A stretch of 64,000 bases of DNA from an uncultured Clostridia bacterium (GCA_945638575.1 CALZDP010000001.1:62001-126000); one strand, 5' to 3'. Positions 33,401 through 43,400 are shown, numbered from the stretch's first letter. Notes: a model not told the origin generated them from the letters alone. Numbers and translations are program-made.

Positions 33401-36400
33401 GAATGCGCCGACGCCTATCCTTGTTAAGGTTGAAGGAAGGACGACTTCTTCAAGTGCGGTAAGGTTTGCAAATGCGTAGGAGTTAATGTCGGTTACGCCT
33501 TCGGGGATAACTACTTTGGTAATGGTGTCTTCACCGATAAACTGCTGTTTGATAAGATAAGGATCTTCTTCGTCGATAACGTCGGTTTCGGGGTCCTTAT
33601 CAACGTATTCGTAATTAGAGAATGCGTAGTCGTAGATGGTGGTAATACCACGGTCGGAAGGAATAACAACCTCTCCGCCCAAACCTTTGTAGTTGTTAAG
33701 ATATATTGCGTTGATAATGAAAGGATCTTTTACGGTGATGGCAACCCTTTGAGAGAACAACGTGGACTTGCCGTCAAAGTAAATGTTTACCATTACGTTG
33801 GTATTACCCTTTGTTTGAGCAACTATAGTACCGTCTTGGTCGATGGTGGCGATCTTTTCGTTACCGACCGAGAACCTTACTTCCGTACTGTCGGGGAAGT
33901 AGGAATCGAGCAAGTAATTTAAGGTTACGCTTTCGGACGGATACATAGAAAGGGTGTAACTGTCGCCGAAAGAATATTCACCGCCGGTTAAACCGATTTC
34001 CCTTTCGTCCGAGGATAAACCGTAATAGGCTTTATTAGTTTTGTAGCCCGTTAAGGTGAATTTGTTGACCGAAGGTACGGTATAACCGCCTACGTAACCC
34101 TCGTCGCCTTCCGCCAAAACAACTACTTCGACGTCGGCGGAAACGGTGTTGCCGTCTGCGTCTTTGCCGATAGCGGTTACGATTGCGGTACCCGATGATT
34201 TTGCGATAATGGTTTGGTTAACTACGTCGCAAACGTTGTCGTCGGAAGCGGTAAAGTCTAAAGTTTCAATCCAACTTGACGACGGATAAATATTGAGTAT
34301 GGAAGATAATTCTTTAGTTTCGTTGGGGCTTAACTTTAAAGTGTCCTCTGCAAAATACATGGCTTTAACTTCATCGGGAAGTTGAAGTTCGTAAGTAGCG
34401 GAGTTCATTGCGTAGTCGTAGCAAGTTACCGTATAAGAATTGGTGTTTTCAACCACTTCCAAAGTTCCGTCGGCTAAATATCTTGCGCCTATGGATTCTT
34501 TGATTCTGGAAACGTAGTCGGTAAGTTCGACGGTTACTAAAGAAGTAGAGTTAAACGAGGAGTATACCGGCGTTACGTATTTGCCGAAAGAGTTCATGCT
34601 GAAAAGGTACTTAGGATCTTCCGAAGGAATGATTTGACCTATTTGCATACCCATTGAGTAATGGTTGTCGTATACGTAAATGTCGGCAAAAAGTTTGGTC
34701 TTTTTGGTGCTTCTGTCGTATTCGGTACGGTAGTTTACATCGGTAATAACAGGCGCTTCAAAGTCAATGTATAGAGGGAATTCAAAAGTGTTTCTTACGT
34801 TCTTTTGATCTTCTTTTTCGCCATAGTCGATATAGGCTTGTACCGTAACGGTGTATTTTGTGTTGTTTTTAAGTTCGTGTTCCAAAACGCTGAACTCGGT
34901 ATCTATCGAAGAAGCATAAATGGTCGTTCCCTTGCTGAATGACTTCATTTGATTGTATTCCGTTCTGTTGAAAATCACTCTGCCGGTTGCGTCTTCCGTA
35001 ATGGTTATGTCAACCTGTTTTGCGTTACGTAAAAGTCCCGCATTGATGCTTCTTATGGTGTTAACCGTCCAGTTGCTGTCCCCCGTTTGGTTGGACAAAG
35101 AGATATGTTCCTTAGAAGCGGCAATTTTGACTGCCCTTGGATCCTGTACGAAGTAGTAACTGCCAAGTGTACTGATATAGTCGCTGTAAAGACCGCCTAT
35201 AACCCTTGTTGCGTAGGCGTCCGGCATCATCTTGTCGTTATCGTCAAGACCTTCGTTGAGTTCGTCCTTGTTGGTGTCGTAATATTCTTCGTCGAAGATG
35301 GGCGCTTCCGTCCAGTCGCCGAAGAATGCGAGCATAGGAACGTTCATGTTTACTTCGGTACCGGAAACCGCTTCCATGGTGATGAAGCCTTCAACGTACA
35401 TACCGTATGCGAAAGAGTCGAGCATGTACTGTTTGTCGTCTTCGGAAAGGACTATTTTTACGGTAACTTTTGCGGTTTGACCTGCGGAAACGCTGACGTT
35501 GTTGCCTTCTTTTGTTCCGCCGTTTACCGAAGTAACTTCAAACTTGGTACCGTTAAGCAGATAGCCGTCTTGCGTAACCGTGGTTTCGTCATGTCCGGTA
35601 TAGGTGGAACTTACGCCTTCGGTCATCATAATAGCGTCAAGGGCGTAGGTTACGCTTGAAGCGCTTATGTTGGTGATGTCGAAAGTCATTTCGTAAACGC
35701 CTGTTTTTTGCTTGTCGTCGCCGAGTTCGAGTTTGGTTTTATCCATTGCGTCACCCTCTTTATCGTAAGTGGTAACGTAGGACGCGGTGTTGGTTGCGTT
35801 GTTGATGTTGATAAGACCGGCACCCTGCTTTCTTACCGCATAGGGAAGCCCGTTTTTATTCATAACGATATCCGCAGTGGACATCATAAGTTTGTTTACT
35901 AAAGAGTTGACCGTTTTACCGGTTAGGTTTTCACCGAAAGTACCGCTGTAAATTACGTACTGACGAATAAGCGCTGCCGCACCTGCTTGGTTAGGCGCCG
36001 CCATTGAAGTACCGGATAATCTTTCGTAATCCTGACCGGGAACAGCCGATAAAATTTCACCGCCGTGGGAAGTGATTTCCGGTTTAATCTTTAAGTCGGA
36101 CGTCGGACCCCATGACGAGAAGTCGGACATGAAAGGACCTGCGGTATTCTTTTTGGAAACGGTAATGATACCGGTGGAGGCTTTTGCAAGTTTTTCGCCT
36201 TCGTCCTGAGAAATCGAGCAGACCGCACCGATATCGGCGCCGACCGACATGGATATCGTACCGGAAACGTTGTTGTAAATGATTATGCCCGCCGCTCCCT
36301 TTTCTTTTAAAGCGATTCTTACCTTGTCTTCAAAGGTGGTGATACCCCTTTTTACGAGGACGATTTTGCCGGCGTAATTATCTTCGGAATAGTCGGAAGA

Positions 36401-37846
36401 TTTACCGATGCCCGGAATGGTTACGTACGGGAAGTCATAACTTTCGACGTCGCCTACTTCTTTTAAGATGTCGTTAACGAAACTCTTTTTCTGTTCGGCG
36501 TCGCTGGTGGAGGCTTCGGTGAAGTAAATTATGTCGCCGTCGTGAAGCAAATACGGGGTTTCCACACCGTCGACGGAAGCGACGGATAAAGGACCTACGT
36601 ACGTGGACGGAGAACCTACCGTACCGGAATCCGGATTGGAAGTAAGCGGATTGCTACCGTTTTTATCCGAACCGAAGGTTGCGTTGTAGTCGTTGGAAGC
36701 GGCTGCGATAAGGGTTATGCCTTGTTCGTAAATCTTGTCGTAAATGTTGTTTACGTTTTCTTTATCCACTTCCCTCGTGAAACCGCAACTGGTACCTAAG
36801 GACATGTTGATTACGTCGACTTCTAATTTAACGCAGTCTTCTAACGCCGCTAAAATCCAACTTGTTTTTGCGCCCGTTTGGGTGTCGGAGAAAACCTTCA
36901 TTATAGCAAGTTGAGCATTTGGCGCAACGCCTGTAATCGTATCGTCCTTGCCGGCGATGATGCCTGCAACGTGGGTGCCGTGTTCGGAGTTTATGGGAAG
37001 TACGTCAGGGTCCTTATCGCCGTAGTCATAGGCAAAAGGTACTTTTCTGTTTAAATAAACGTCTTCCGCAACAAGACCGCGAGTGGTTTCGGACGCCCTT
37101 GTACCGTCGATTTTTTCGGCAACGTAATTTATATCGAATCTTTCGTTGGTGGTCGTAAAGTTTTCTTCAGAAGAATCGAAAGCGGTATGAGTGTAGTCAA
37201 GACCGGTATCGAGCACCGCAACGACTACGCCGTCGCCTTGGTAATCGCAAGAAGAACTGTCGAAAATACCCGTTTCATATACGTCAACTATGTTTTTGAC
37301 GATGACAGATTCTGCAGGGTTATAAACTTCGCCGACCATTAAAGTGGCGTAAGAACCCAAAAGATTGTTCAATCTTTCAAAATCCTTGGCTTTAATGGTT
37401 ACTTCGAATCCGCCGAACAATGTGTCGTAGGTCAAGCCCATGGCATAGGAAATACCCGAACTTTTAATCATTCTTAAAAGTTTGCTTCTTTCTGCGTCGA
37501 TTGCGCGTGAAGCCTTTCTGCCTTCTTTTTGATTAAAATAGTCCGCTACACTGCCGCTGTTGGCGTTTTTATTGTAGGAATCAAGCATACCGTCAACGTC
37601 CATTTCGACGATAACGGAAATATCGTCGTTATCTTTAACGGCGGAAGGTAGTTTGGTAACTACGGAATTATCAAAATAATTCTCGATGCCGGTGTCAACT
37701 GGCACATCGAGTTTGGAAATTTCCTGCGTGGGAAGATATTCTGCTTTAACCTTCTTTTCGGGCACTTCGGTGAAAAAGGCAAACGCCATTACCAGTACCA
37801 ATGCAAAGGATAATATCTTCGGTAATAATCTTTTGGTCTTAAACAT
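30482..37846 (-). CDS. Giant cell-surface S8 subtilisin-like protease with BspA-type leucine-rich repeats
   Basis: A 2454-residue exported protease with an N-terminal signal segment. An inhibitor-like prodomain covers about 70-180. The S8 catalytic domain has Asp213 (VVVAVLDTGLDYTH), His289 (SEHGTHVAGIIAG) and Ser614 (RLSGTSMAAPNQAG). A PA insertion lies at about 470-560 (YAGKIVLVKRG), as in lactocepin/C5a peptidase enzymes. Beyond come beta-sandwich regions, a Big_2-like domain near 1240, and BspA/LRR_5 repeats (about 1450-2290) such as YAFANLTALEEVVLPSTLTRIG. A Pro-rich linker, membrane segment (IMTAAGVILGLGIAILVYVLW) and Lys-rich tail end it; there is no LPXTG. AAGGAA precedes the start. 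It probably generates peptides for the adjacent Opp system. Confidence 0.9.
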   Translation of the reverse strand: MFKTKRLLPKILSFALVLVMAFAFFTEVPEKKVKAEYLPTQEISKLDVPVDTGIENYFDNSVVTKLPSAVKDNDDISVIVEMDVDGMLDSYNKNANSGSVADYFNQKEGRKASRAIDAERSKLLRMIKSSGISYAMGLTYDTLFGGFEVTIKAKDFERLNNLLGSYATLMVGEVYNPAESVIVKNIVDVYETGIFDSSSCDYQGDGVVVAVLDTGLDYTHTAFDSSEENFTTTNERFDINYVAEKIDGTRASETTRGLVAEDVYLNRKVPFAYDYGDKDPDVLPINSEHGTHVAGIIAGKDDTITGVAPNAQLAIMKVFSDTQTGAKTSWILAALEDCVKLEVDVINMSLGTSCGFTREVDKENVNNIYDKIYEQGITLIAAASNDYNATFGSDKNGSNPLTSNPDSGTVGSPSTYVGPLSVASVDGVETPYLLHDGDIIYFTEASTSDAEQKKSFVNDILKEVGDVESYDFPYVTIPGIGKSSDYSEDNYAGKIVLVKRGITTFEDKVRIALKEKGAAGIIIYNNVSGTISMSVGADIGAVCSISQDEGEKLAKASTGIITVSKKNTAGPFMSDFSSWGPTSDLKIKPEITSHGGEILSAVPGQDYERLSGTSMAAPNQAGAAALIRQYVIYSGTFGENLTGKTVNSLVNKLMMSTADIVMNKNGLPYAVRKQGAGLININNATNTASYVTTYDKEGDAMDKTKLELGDDKQKTGVYEMTFDITNISASSVTYALDAIMMTEGVSSTYTGHDETTVTQDGYLLNGTKFEVTSVNGGTKEGNNVSVSAGQTAKVTVKIVLSEDDKQYMLDSFAYGMYVEGFITMEAVSGTEVNMNVPMLAFFGDWTEAPIFDEEYYDTNKDELNEGLDDNDKMMPDAYATRVIGGLYSDYISTLGSYYFVQDPRAVKIAASKEHISLSNQTGDSNWTVNTIRSINAGLLRNAKQVDITITEDATGRVIFNRTEYNQMKSFSKGTTIYASSIDTEFSVLEHELKNNTKYTVTVQAYIDYGEKEDQKNVRNTFEFPLYIDFEAPVITDVNYRTEYDRSTKKTKLFADIYVYDNHYSMGMQIGQIIPSEDPKYLFSMNSFGKYVTPVYSSFNSTSLVTVELTDYVSRIKESIGARYLADGTLEVVENTNSYTVTCYDYAMNSATYELQLPDEVKAMYFAEDTLKLSPNETKELSSILNIYPSSSWIETLDFTASDDNVCDVVNQTIIAKSSGTAIVTAIGKDADGNTVSADVEVVVLAEGDEGYVGGYTVPSVNKFTLTGYKTNKAYYGLSSDEREIGLTGGEYSFGDSYTLSMYPSESVTLNYLLDSYFPDSTEVRFSVGNEKIATIDQDGTIVAQTKGNTNVMVNIYFDGKSTLFSQRVAITVKDPFIINAIYLNNYKGLGGEVVIPSDRGITTIYDYAFSNYEYVDKDPETDVIDEEDPYLIKQQFIGEDTITKVVIPEGVTDINSYAFANLTALEEVVLPSTLTRIGVGAFYNCTSLKKINLEKAKFINEKAFYNCPLEEINLASVVSIGNYTFENCTLNYVSLPQSSQSLGIGAFLNNDALVDVQFAAEKIKIGASAFANCDNLESININAAVVSSYAFADCTKLTDVTLGKDVAVIGEYAFAGTNVAKFNLSPLNQTLTLGNDGAIIYKVTGDSKELVLVAPKFGGSVIDGRANVIETDATSIAVGAFAGNQKVFKIIANNVQTIANYAFARCANLGEVALNSATAIGDYAFFGDQNLKVSPNLSSLKKVGKYAFYATYIKELTIPDNCFIDDYAFALMPDLRKVTIGNNVTIGEGAFFCPMNDNSYEGTGSLNQNYYTRYDYVVKDDEGNVLETYAYYRYNVEASSISKLETVEIGDNAIIGMAAFANNINLKNLTFGQDVEIGVRAFYNDTALTEVDFSTVKKIGDYAFSGNRMNDFWLSKSVWRNAYERQYVDGEVKITGYMYSSYAPRIKTLDLRNVEEIGVSAFAYNDALTEVIFNQNLTAISEAAFAYCTSLKQIDLPETVTELGDYAFVKASVTEMDLSNVTMIGAGAFARATLKTVTLPASLTTIGDFAFAYNYGLTAVENLDMVTAIGESAFAGTKLTSINLESIQSIGDFAFEDSALTEVTLGEALASLGENPFSGCQIKSYGKAVDIEFGGKVIGQEYQNDYDISETVFVRDGVLYQKLPNGSFELVSFPVASERGSYTVLEGTARITANAFAGSKLSSVVLPTTLKSIGHKAFYDMENLSVVTFLGLTAPILEEAYDESVLTYNNLPISGNLGNHEGIGITDYYMWNVTSRFNNFYFGANFADYVGHVTQNITMVAPSNGQYYDTFIFNKYFSNFSKGSPAKTEQTEQVIKLIDAIPESISLSSEEVIGTARTAYDAIASTEQKSLVTNYSKLTQAESVLNYLKGQQQEPVNPVDPTPQKKPFTETPYFVAIMTAAGVILGLGIAILVYVLWQKKSGKKSDKKADKKAE

Positions 37847-38244
37847 ATCGAGTTCCTTATATAAATGCTTAAAAAGTTTTACTAAATCGGTTTGACCGCA
37901 AACGTTTTTTAAGTTCGGTTATTTAAAAATCACCGCAGTCAATGAAACACGACAAAAGAGCATAGTACACCCTTAGCGATATCGTGCTTTATTATTTTAC
38001 AACAAAAAAATAAAATTGTAAAACAATTAAACTAAGTTTTTTACAACTATATTATAAGTATTATAATATATAATTATAATTCACTAAATTTTCACACTTT
38101 TTCGGGGTGATTTGTCACCCTTTTGGAAAAAACAGGAAGTTTGGTTTGATTACGGAAAAACGCCGAGGCAAAGCCTCGGCGTAAATCGTTGTTTCAGATT
38201 TTTTAAATCTATATGTTTTTGCTGTTAACGTGAAACCGAATAAA
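37847..38244. other. Spacer upstream of the S8 protease gene
   Basis: About 400 bases without a gene. It contains the terminator of the lipoprotein gene (38155-38182), a small hairpin GGGTGA-TTTG-TCACCC (38105-38120) and a very AT-rich block at 38041-38090 with several TATAAT-like hexamers on the minus strand (38051-38078). This block probably holds the protease promoter, but no spacing to a good -35 is convincing. Confidence 0.6.
38155..38182 (-). terminator. Rho-independent terminator of the 1658-residue lipoprotein gene
   Basis: Minus strand: ACGCCGAGGC-TTT-GCCTCGGCGT followed by TTTT. A perfect 10-bp stem with a 3-base loop, about 60 bases after the stop codon. Confidence 0.9.
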
Positions 38245-41200
38245 TTATTCTTGAACGACTTCGGTAATGGTTGCCTCGTTTTCGTTTACGGTAACGGTGT
38301 AAACCTTGTTATTGCCGACTGTTACGGTGTAACTGCCGTCGTCATTATTCGTACATTCCCTTGCGAACATATAGGAATAAGAATGTGTACCGGAACTTGA
38401 AGTAGTCTGTCTTACGATAGCCACAACTTTACCGTCGTACATTTCCACATAATTGGTCTTATCTGCGTTATAGTAAACGGTGTTTACTCTCTTTTCGACA
38501 GTAACCGATTCGTAAGGAAGAACGGTGGTTTTTTCATCGCCGACAACGGGCTTTTCGCTGAAAGTAATGTTGTAATGTGTTGAAGATGTAACGTTACCGT
38601 CTTCACCCGTTTCGTTTACGATGCAAATTATAGTACCGTTAACGATGTAACCGCCGCCGTACTCTATTTCGGTATCGTTTTGGTAAAGGTGGAATTCATA
38701 GAACACGCCTGCCTGATAACTATCGGAAGCGATAATGCGTCTTGCGAGCACTTTGTATTCGCCGAAGGTTAAAGTTTCATTTCTGATAAAGGCGATAGTT
38801 TGATAGCAACCGGCATTAAGGAAGGTACCTGCTTCCATAATGAGATCATAAGTATAACCGTCGGCCATTACGGTAGTAATCGTGTAAGTAGCCTTTGCGG
38901 AATCGTAAACGTAATCGGATTTTTCAATGGTTAAAAGGTTACCGAGAGAATCTACAAAGCCCGAACTTTGACCGAAAGTACCGTCTGCATAGTCGGCCGT
39001 AACATTGCCCTGTTCGTTGTATTCGGTAATGAATGAAATTTCGCCGTAATCGTTTTCAATGTATACGCCGCTGAAAATACCCATTACGAAGGAATACATA
39101 TAACGGTAGGACAGTAAGGAGGTTACACGGCTCATGCTGTTGATCGTGTAAGAGGAATTGGTGATTCCTTGATATTTTAAGGTGATATCAAATACGTAAT
39201 CCGCTATGCCGTCGGCAATGGTTAAGTGGAAACCTTCGGCGTCTTTGACGATAGTGCCGGTAACTTCCGTGCCGTCTATCATTACGGTTGCGGAAGTTCT
39301 GTAACTGTCGCCGCCGTTGGGGGCAAACTTTAAGGAAGTTATCGCCTTGCCGTCGATAGGATATTTTTCGGCATTGTCGGCAGGTCTTGCGAATTCCGCG
39401 CCGTAACCGCCGTCGGTATAGTAATATTTATTTTCAAAAACAATAGTGCTTTCGGATAAGTTGAAAGCGTTTTCTTTGATGACGAAGCCGTATCTGTTGG
39501 CATCGGGGTTGTCTTCATCATAACGATAAGTGGTCGCATAAGAACCGTTTGTCGTATAGTAGCAAATGTTAACGCCGTCTTTAATTACGAAGCCGTATTT
39601 TGTGAACAGCAAGGTATTCATCTTTTCGGAATAGAAGTTTCTGGGGTTTGCCTTGCTTAAAATCACGTTGCCGTTTACGGGGTCGAGTTTGTAAATACAA
39701 GCGTCTGAACTTTCGTCGTTTACATAGTAAATAAGTTCATCGGTGATACGTTTGTAAGTACCGGTTTCCTTTTCGCCTTGACCGCGGTATCTTACCGCTT
39801 TACCTACGTCGTCTAAGACAAGTACCGTCCAGTCGGAATCCTGTACGTAAACCATAACGATGGAATCGGTGGTTTCGCCTAAAAGTACGAAGGTGTTGTA
39901 ATATCTTCCGGAATATTCGAAGTAACTTATCTTGCCTATGTAAGAAGCGTCTGCGTCGCCGTCTTTGTAACTTACTGTGATAACTTGGTCGGTTACCGTG
40001 TAAGTAGCGTTTTCGTCAATGTATCTGACTTCTCGCGCTTCGGAACCTTCCGGTGTGTAATATTCAAAAATCTTAGCGTTGCCGTAACCGTCGAGGTGAA
40101 TGTATCTGCCGACGATTGACTGGTTGTCGAATATAATGTACGCGCCGTTTACGCTGCCGGGGAATTCCTCTCCCCTCTTGGTGAAGGAACCGTCTTCATC
40201 GTTAACGTCGAAGTAAAGATAACCGTACTGAGTGGTAAGTCTTACTAAGTTATCGCTTGCGGCATACCTGCCGTCGTAACTGTTACCTTCGGTATCGGTG
40301 TAGTTTGCGCCGTAACCGAAACCGTCAAGGGTAAGGTTACCGAATTTACCCGAATACATTTTACCTTCACATTCGAGGTCGTCGTATTCGTATACGGAGA
40401 ACAATACCTGTGAGGAAGTGGAAAGTTGAATAAATTTGAAGTTTATAGTGTCCGAATTAAACGCCATTACGGGCGAACCGTAGTTGGAAGTTAAACCGGT
40501 TGAGGAAATCGTACCGGCGGTTTCGGTCTTTGCGGTAGATTCTTCCTGCGTATCGGGATCGGTTGTAACGGTAACAACGGTGTAAACCGCGTTGCCCTTT
40601 CCGTCCAATACCATGTATACGTTGGTATCCGCCGCACCGCTGGAAAGATATTTTACGGTGGTGAAAGGTAAATGTTGAAGTCTTTCGAAAGTTAATTCTT
40701 CTTCGTTAATTTCAAAGTATAAAGTTCCGCCGCTCATTTGAACGGAAGCATAGGGACGTTCTGCGGTAGGCGCGGTGTATAAACCGATAAGTACCTGTCC
40801 GTTGGAAGGATCGGTGTAAACCGCCATGCCGTTTGCTACAACTAAAGTAGAACTTTCGGCTCCGTTGTACATCGTATTCATGGTCTGAACGTTACCGCTA
40901 TTATCGGTTACCTGATACCAATAGGAAATGCGCATGGTAAGGGTTGCGTCGTCAAGTACCAATAAAACAGACTGAATATCGTTAAAGTTATAGTCGCCTA
41001 CGTAAATGGATTGGTCTATAGTTTCAACCGATTCAACGGTCAAAGTATATGTTGCTACGCCGGAAGCGTCGCTTATAACTTCCACTTGTTCATAAGCGCA
41101 AGTTGCGACCTTAACAAAATTCCTTGCGGAGTCAACGCCGTAGATGTTTGCTTTGCCGACTTGTTCGTCGTCAAGTACGACTAACGGCGCGATATAAACG

Positions 41201-43221
41201 TTATCTGCGGTTTTATAGTAGAATTCTGCATAAGAAAGTAACTTTTCGGTAAATTCATATACCGTTTTGGTGTCTTTGGTTGCGTTGCCTTCTTCGTCTA
41301 AAACGGCTTCTTCATGACCTAAAACAAGGAACTTTTTGGCGTTGCCGTTTAAGTTGGTGGAAATTATATATCCGCCCCTGTAAGAAGATTGCGAAGTGTA
41401 AGCGCCTTTGTATTCGGTGGTGCCGTCAAAGTAGGTTAAGTTATACAAACCGTCGGTGGTCAACTTTGTTCCGTCTGCGTTTTCGATAGTGATATCGAGC
41501 GCTTGGTTGTAAATCATATAGCCGAGGCTTCCTTTATATTCAAATACCTTGGCAACTAATTGAGACTGTCCGTCGGATAAAGTTAAAATACCGTCGCTGT
41601 AAACGTAGGATAACGTTTGGGTTGCGGTAGGATCGGTTGCACTTGTATGCATGGTGGCGGTAAAGAAGCCGTCAAGTTCGATTTGCGCCGCAGTTGCTTC
41701 GCCGATTTGAGCGCCGCTTAAAATAAACCTCTTTAACGTGCCCATGGCGTATTGTTCTTGATTGCGTTCAAGGAATACCAAATTGCCGTTACCTGTCTTC
41801 GCTATAACGAATTCAAGGGTGGTACCCTGCTTGGGGCCTTCCATAAATTCAACATAATAAACGTTGCCTTCCGTGGTATATAAGCCGAGCGATTTTTCGC
41901 CGTTATCGTCGTATGTAATGCCGTTGCCTTTGTCGAATTCGATGGTAACTTCTTGCTTGACGCCTTCGCCCTGAACAAACTTGGTGTAGGAGCCGATTCT
42001 TCTGTCTTCGTCGTAATAGATAAAGGAACCGTTATTGTTTACCCTGCCGCGTAAGAAAATACGATCGTCGCGGTTAACTTCAAATTCAAAGTTGTGTTGG
42101 TTATACGAAGCCTTGGGTAAATAGGTGCCTTTAAAGTAGCAACTGCCGCGCTTTAAGTATGCAACACCGCGGTTGGAATTTTCTTCCGCTTCAACGAAAA
42201 TGGTATCGTTACCGCCGAGCATATCGTAATAACCTTTTTGCCATACGGCGTAAAGGGTAGTGGTTCTTAACGGGGTTACTTTGTCGTTTTCCAAAGTCTT
42301 GTCTCCGCCGTACACAGCACGATCGATAAAGTTAGACTTATAAACGATTTCACCCGTAGCCGAAGTCGCCCAACCGCTTAAATAGTAGCCGTCGAGTTCA
42401 AAATAACATTCGTCGGTAAGAGTGGTTTCGACGCCGTAGTAGGTGTTGATACGTACCGATTGAGAGGTACCGTTGGGATTATTTGAAGTAAAAGTTAAGT
42501 TTACCGCGTTTCTGTTGTAGTAACCCTTTAAAACGCTTCCTTCGCCTGCCGTTACGGACAAAACTTGGTCGGCATTATCCGCAAGGGAAAAACCTTCGTA
42601 CTTGTTATTTAAAGTCAAAGTTTCGCCGACGTAAGCGTATAAGGTTTCGCCGTCCTGCTTATCGTAGCCGTCTAAGGTATTGTTTTGAAGATAAACTTCT
42701 ACCTTGCAAGGCGCTTTGTATTTTGCCGTCAAGTTAAGCGCCGTTTCGGACATTCTTAAATTTTTGGCAAGTTCTTTGCTGCCGTTAAACCATGCGCCGA
42801 ATTCGTAACCGCTTTTAGTAGGCTTTAAATCTTTTAACGCATCGTATACGTTAGCACCCTTTTTAAGGTAAACTTTATCGGTGGAAAGGCTTCCGCCGTC
42901 TACGTTTAGGTTGACAGCGTAAAGTTGTTCCCACTTAGCGTAAACCACCGTGTCTTCGGTAAGGGTTACTTGGGTAACCGCACTGCCCGAAAAGTCGGCG
43001 TTTAAGTACCAACCTTCAAAACTGTACTCCGCCCCACGGGTAGGCGTGGGAAGGGTAAAAGACTCTTCTTTATTGATTGTTTCTTCGGCGATTGGCGTTC
43101 CGCCGTTTACTTCGAAGGAAAGTTTTGCCGTTTTACCGTTGCACGCAACCGCAAATATGGATAATGCGGTTACCGCTACGGAAAGCAATACCAAAATCAA
43201 ATTCTTTCTCAGATTCTTCAT
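38245..43221 (-). CDS. Very large beta-rich surface lipoprotein with InlB B-repeats
   Basis: A 1658-residue lipoprotein (lipobox AVAC near residue 27). Residues 30-170 hold two InlB/Listeria-Bacteroides repeats (LSFEVNGGTPIAEETINK...YSFEGWYLN; VNLNVDGGSLSTDKVYL...YEFGAWFNG). The remaining 1400 residues are built of divergent beta repeats of 100-150 residues with recurring xLDGyGNAxx and GTYxxT patterns (for example YIHLDGYGNAKIFEYYTP, YMVLDGKGNAVYTV, LTLDGFGYGANYTD). I do not recognise this repeat by name. No LRR, catalytic motif or C-terminal anchor is visible. AGGAG precedes the start. It is monocistronic. An adhesin or glycan-binding role is guesswork. Confidence 0.8.
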   Translation of the reverse strand: MKNLRKNLILVLLSVAVTALSIFAVACNGKTAKLSFEVNGGTPIAEETINKEESFTLPTPTRGAEYSFEGWYLNADFSGSAVTQVTLTEDTVVYAKWEQLYAVNLNVDGGSLSTDKVYLKKGANVYDALKDLKPTKSGYEFGAWFNGSKELAKNLRMSETALNLTAKYKAPCKVEVYLQNNTLDGYDKQDGETLYAYVGETLTLNNKYEGFSLADNADQVLSVTAGEGSVLKGYYNRNAVNLTFTSNNPNGTSQSVRINTYYGVETTLTDECYFELDGYYLSGWATSATGEIVYKSNFIDRAVYGGDKTLENDKVTPLRTTTLYAVWQKGYYDMLGGNDTIFVEAEENSNRGVAYLKRGSCYFKGTYLPKASYNQHNFEFEVNRDDRIFLRGRVNNNGSFIYYDEDRRIGSYTKFVQGEGVKQEVTIEFDKGNGITYDDNGEKSLGLYTTEGNVYYVEFMEGPKQGTTLEFVIAKTGNGNLVFLERNQEQYAMGTLKRFILSGAQIGEATAAQIELDGFFTATMHTSATDPTATQTLSYVYSDGILTLSDGQSQLVAKVFEYKGSLGYMIYNQALDITIENADGTKLTTDGLYNLTYFDGTTEYKGAYTSQSSYRGGYIISTNLNGNAKKFLVLGHEEAVLDEEGNATKDTKTVYEFTEKLLSYAEFYYKTADNVYIAPLVVLDDEQVGKANIYGVDSARNFVKVATCAYEQVEVISDASGVATYTLTVESVETIDQSIYVGDYNFNDIQSVLLVLDDATLTMRISYWYQVTDNSGNVQTMNTMYNGAESSTLVVANGMAVYTDPSNGQVLIGLYTAPTAERPYASVQMSGGTLYFEINEEELTFERLQHLPFTTVKYLSSGAADTNVYMVLDGKGNAVYTVVTVTTDPDTQEESTAKTETAGTISSTGLTSNYGSPVMAFNSDTINFKFIQLSTSSQVLFSVYEYDDLECEGKMYSGKFGNLTLDGFGYGANYTDTEGNSYDGRYAASDNLVRLTTQYGYLYFDVNDEDGSFTKRGEEFPGSVNGAYIIFDNQSIVGRYIHLDGYGNAKIFEYYTPEGSEAREVRYIDENATYTVTDQVITVSYKDGDADASYIGKISYFEYSGRYYNTFVLLGETTDSIVMVYVQDSDWTVLVLDDVGKAVRYRGQGEKETGTYKRITDELIYYVNDESSDACIYKLDPVNGNVILSKANPRNFYSEKMNTLLFTKYGFVIKDGVNICYYTTNGSYATTYRYDEDNPDANRYGFVIKENAFNLSESTIVFENKYYYTDGGYGAEFARPADNAEKYPIDGKAITSLKFAPNGGDSYRTSATVMIDGTEVTGTIVKDAEGFHLTIADGIADYVFDITLKYQGITNSSYTINSMSRVTSLLSYRYMYSFVMGIFSGVYIENDYGEISFITEYNEQGNVTADYADGTFGQSSGFVDSLGNLLTIEKSDYVYDSAKATYTITTVMADGYTYDLIMEAGTFLNAGCYQTIAFIRNETLTFGEYKVLARRIIASDSYQAGVFYEFHLYQNDTEIEYGGGYIVNGTIICIVNETGEDGNVTSSTHYNITFSEKPVVGDEKTTVLPYESVTVEKRVNTVYYNADKTNYVEMYDGKVVAIVRQTTSSSGTHSYSYMFARECTNNDDGSYTVTVGNNKVYTVTVNENEATITEVVQE

Positions 43222-43294
43222 TTTAAATCTCCTGTAGCAATAAAACTGGTATTTTGTCGATTAAATAAGTTATATTGGAATGTTAGTATATATA

Positions 43295-43324
43295 AATATA
43301 CCACCTTTCTACGCCCGTTGTCAA
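43295..43324 (-). promoter_or_regulatory. Sigma-A promoter of the 1658-residue lipoprotein gene
   Basis: Minus strand TTGACA (43319-43324), an 18-base spacer and TATATT (43295-43300), followed by a leader of about 70 bases. Confidence 0.75.
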
Positions 43325-43400
43325 ACATAAATAGGCTTAGAAAAGTGGTAATTTTTAATCTTTGCTATTTTTATTTCTTCTGTAATTTAAGTTTTGAGTT

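Noticed and set aside
35087-35659. 190-residue plus-strand ORF
   Set aside because: Shadow of the S8 protease gene; Val/Phe-rich antisense composition.
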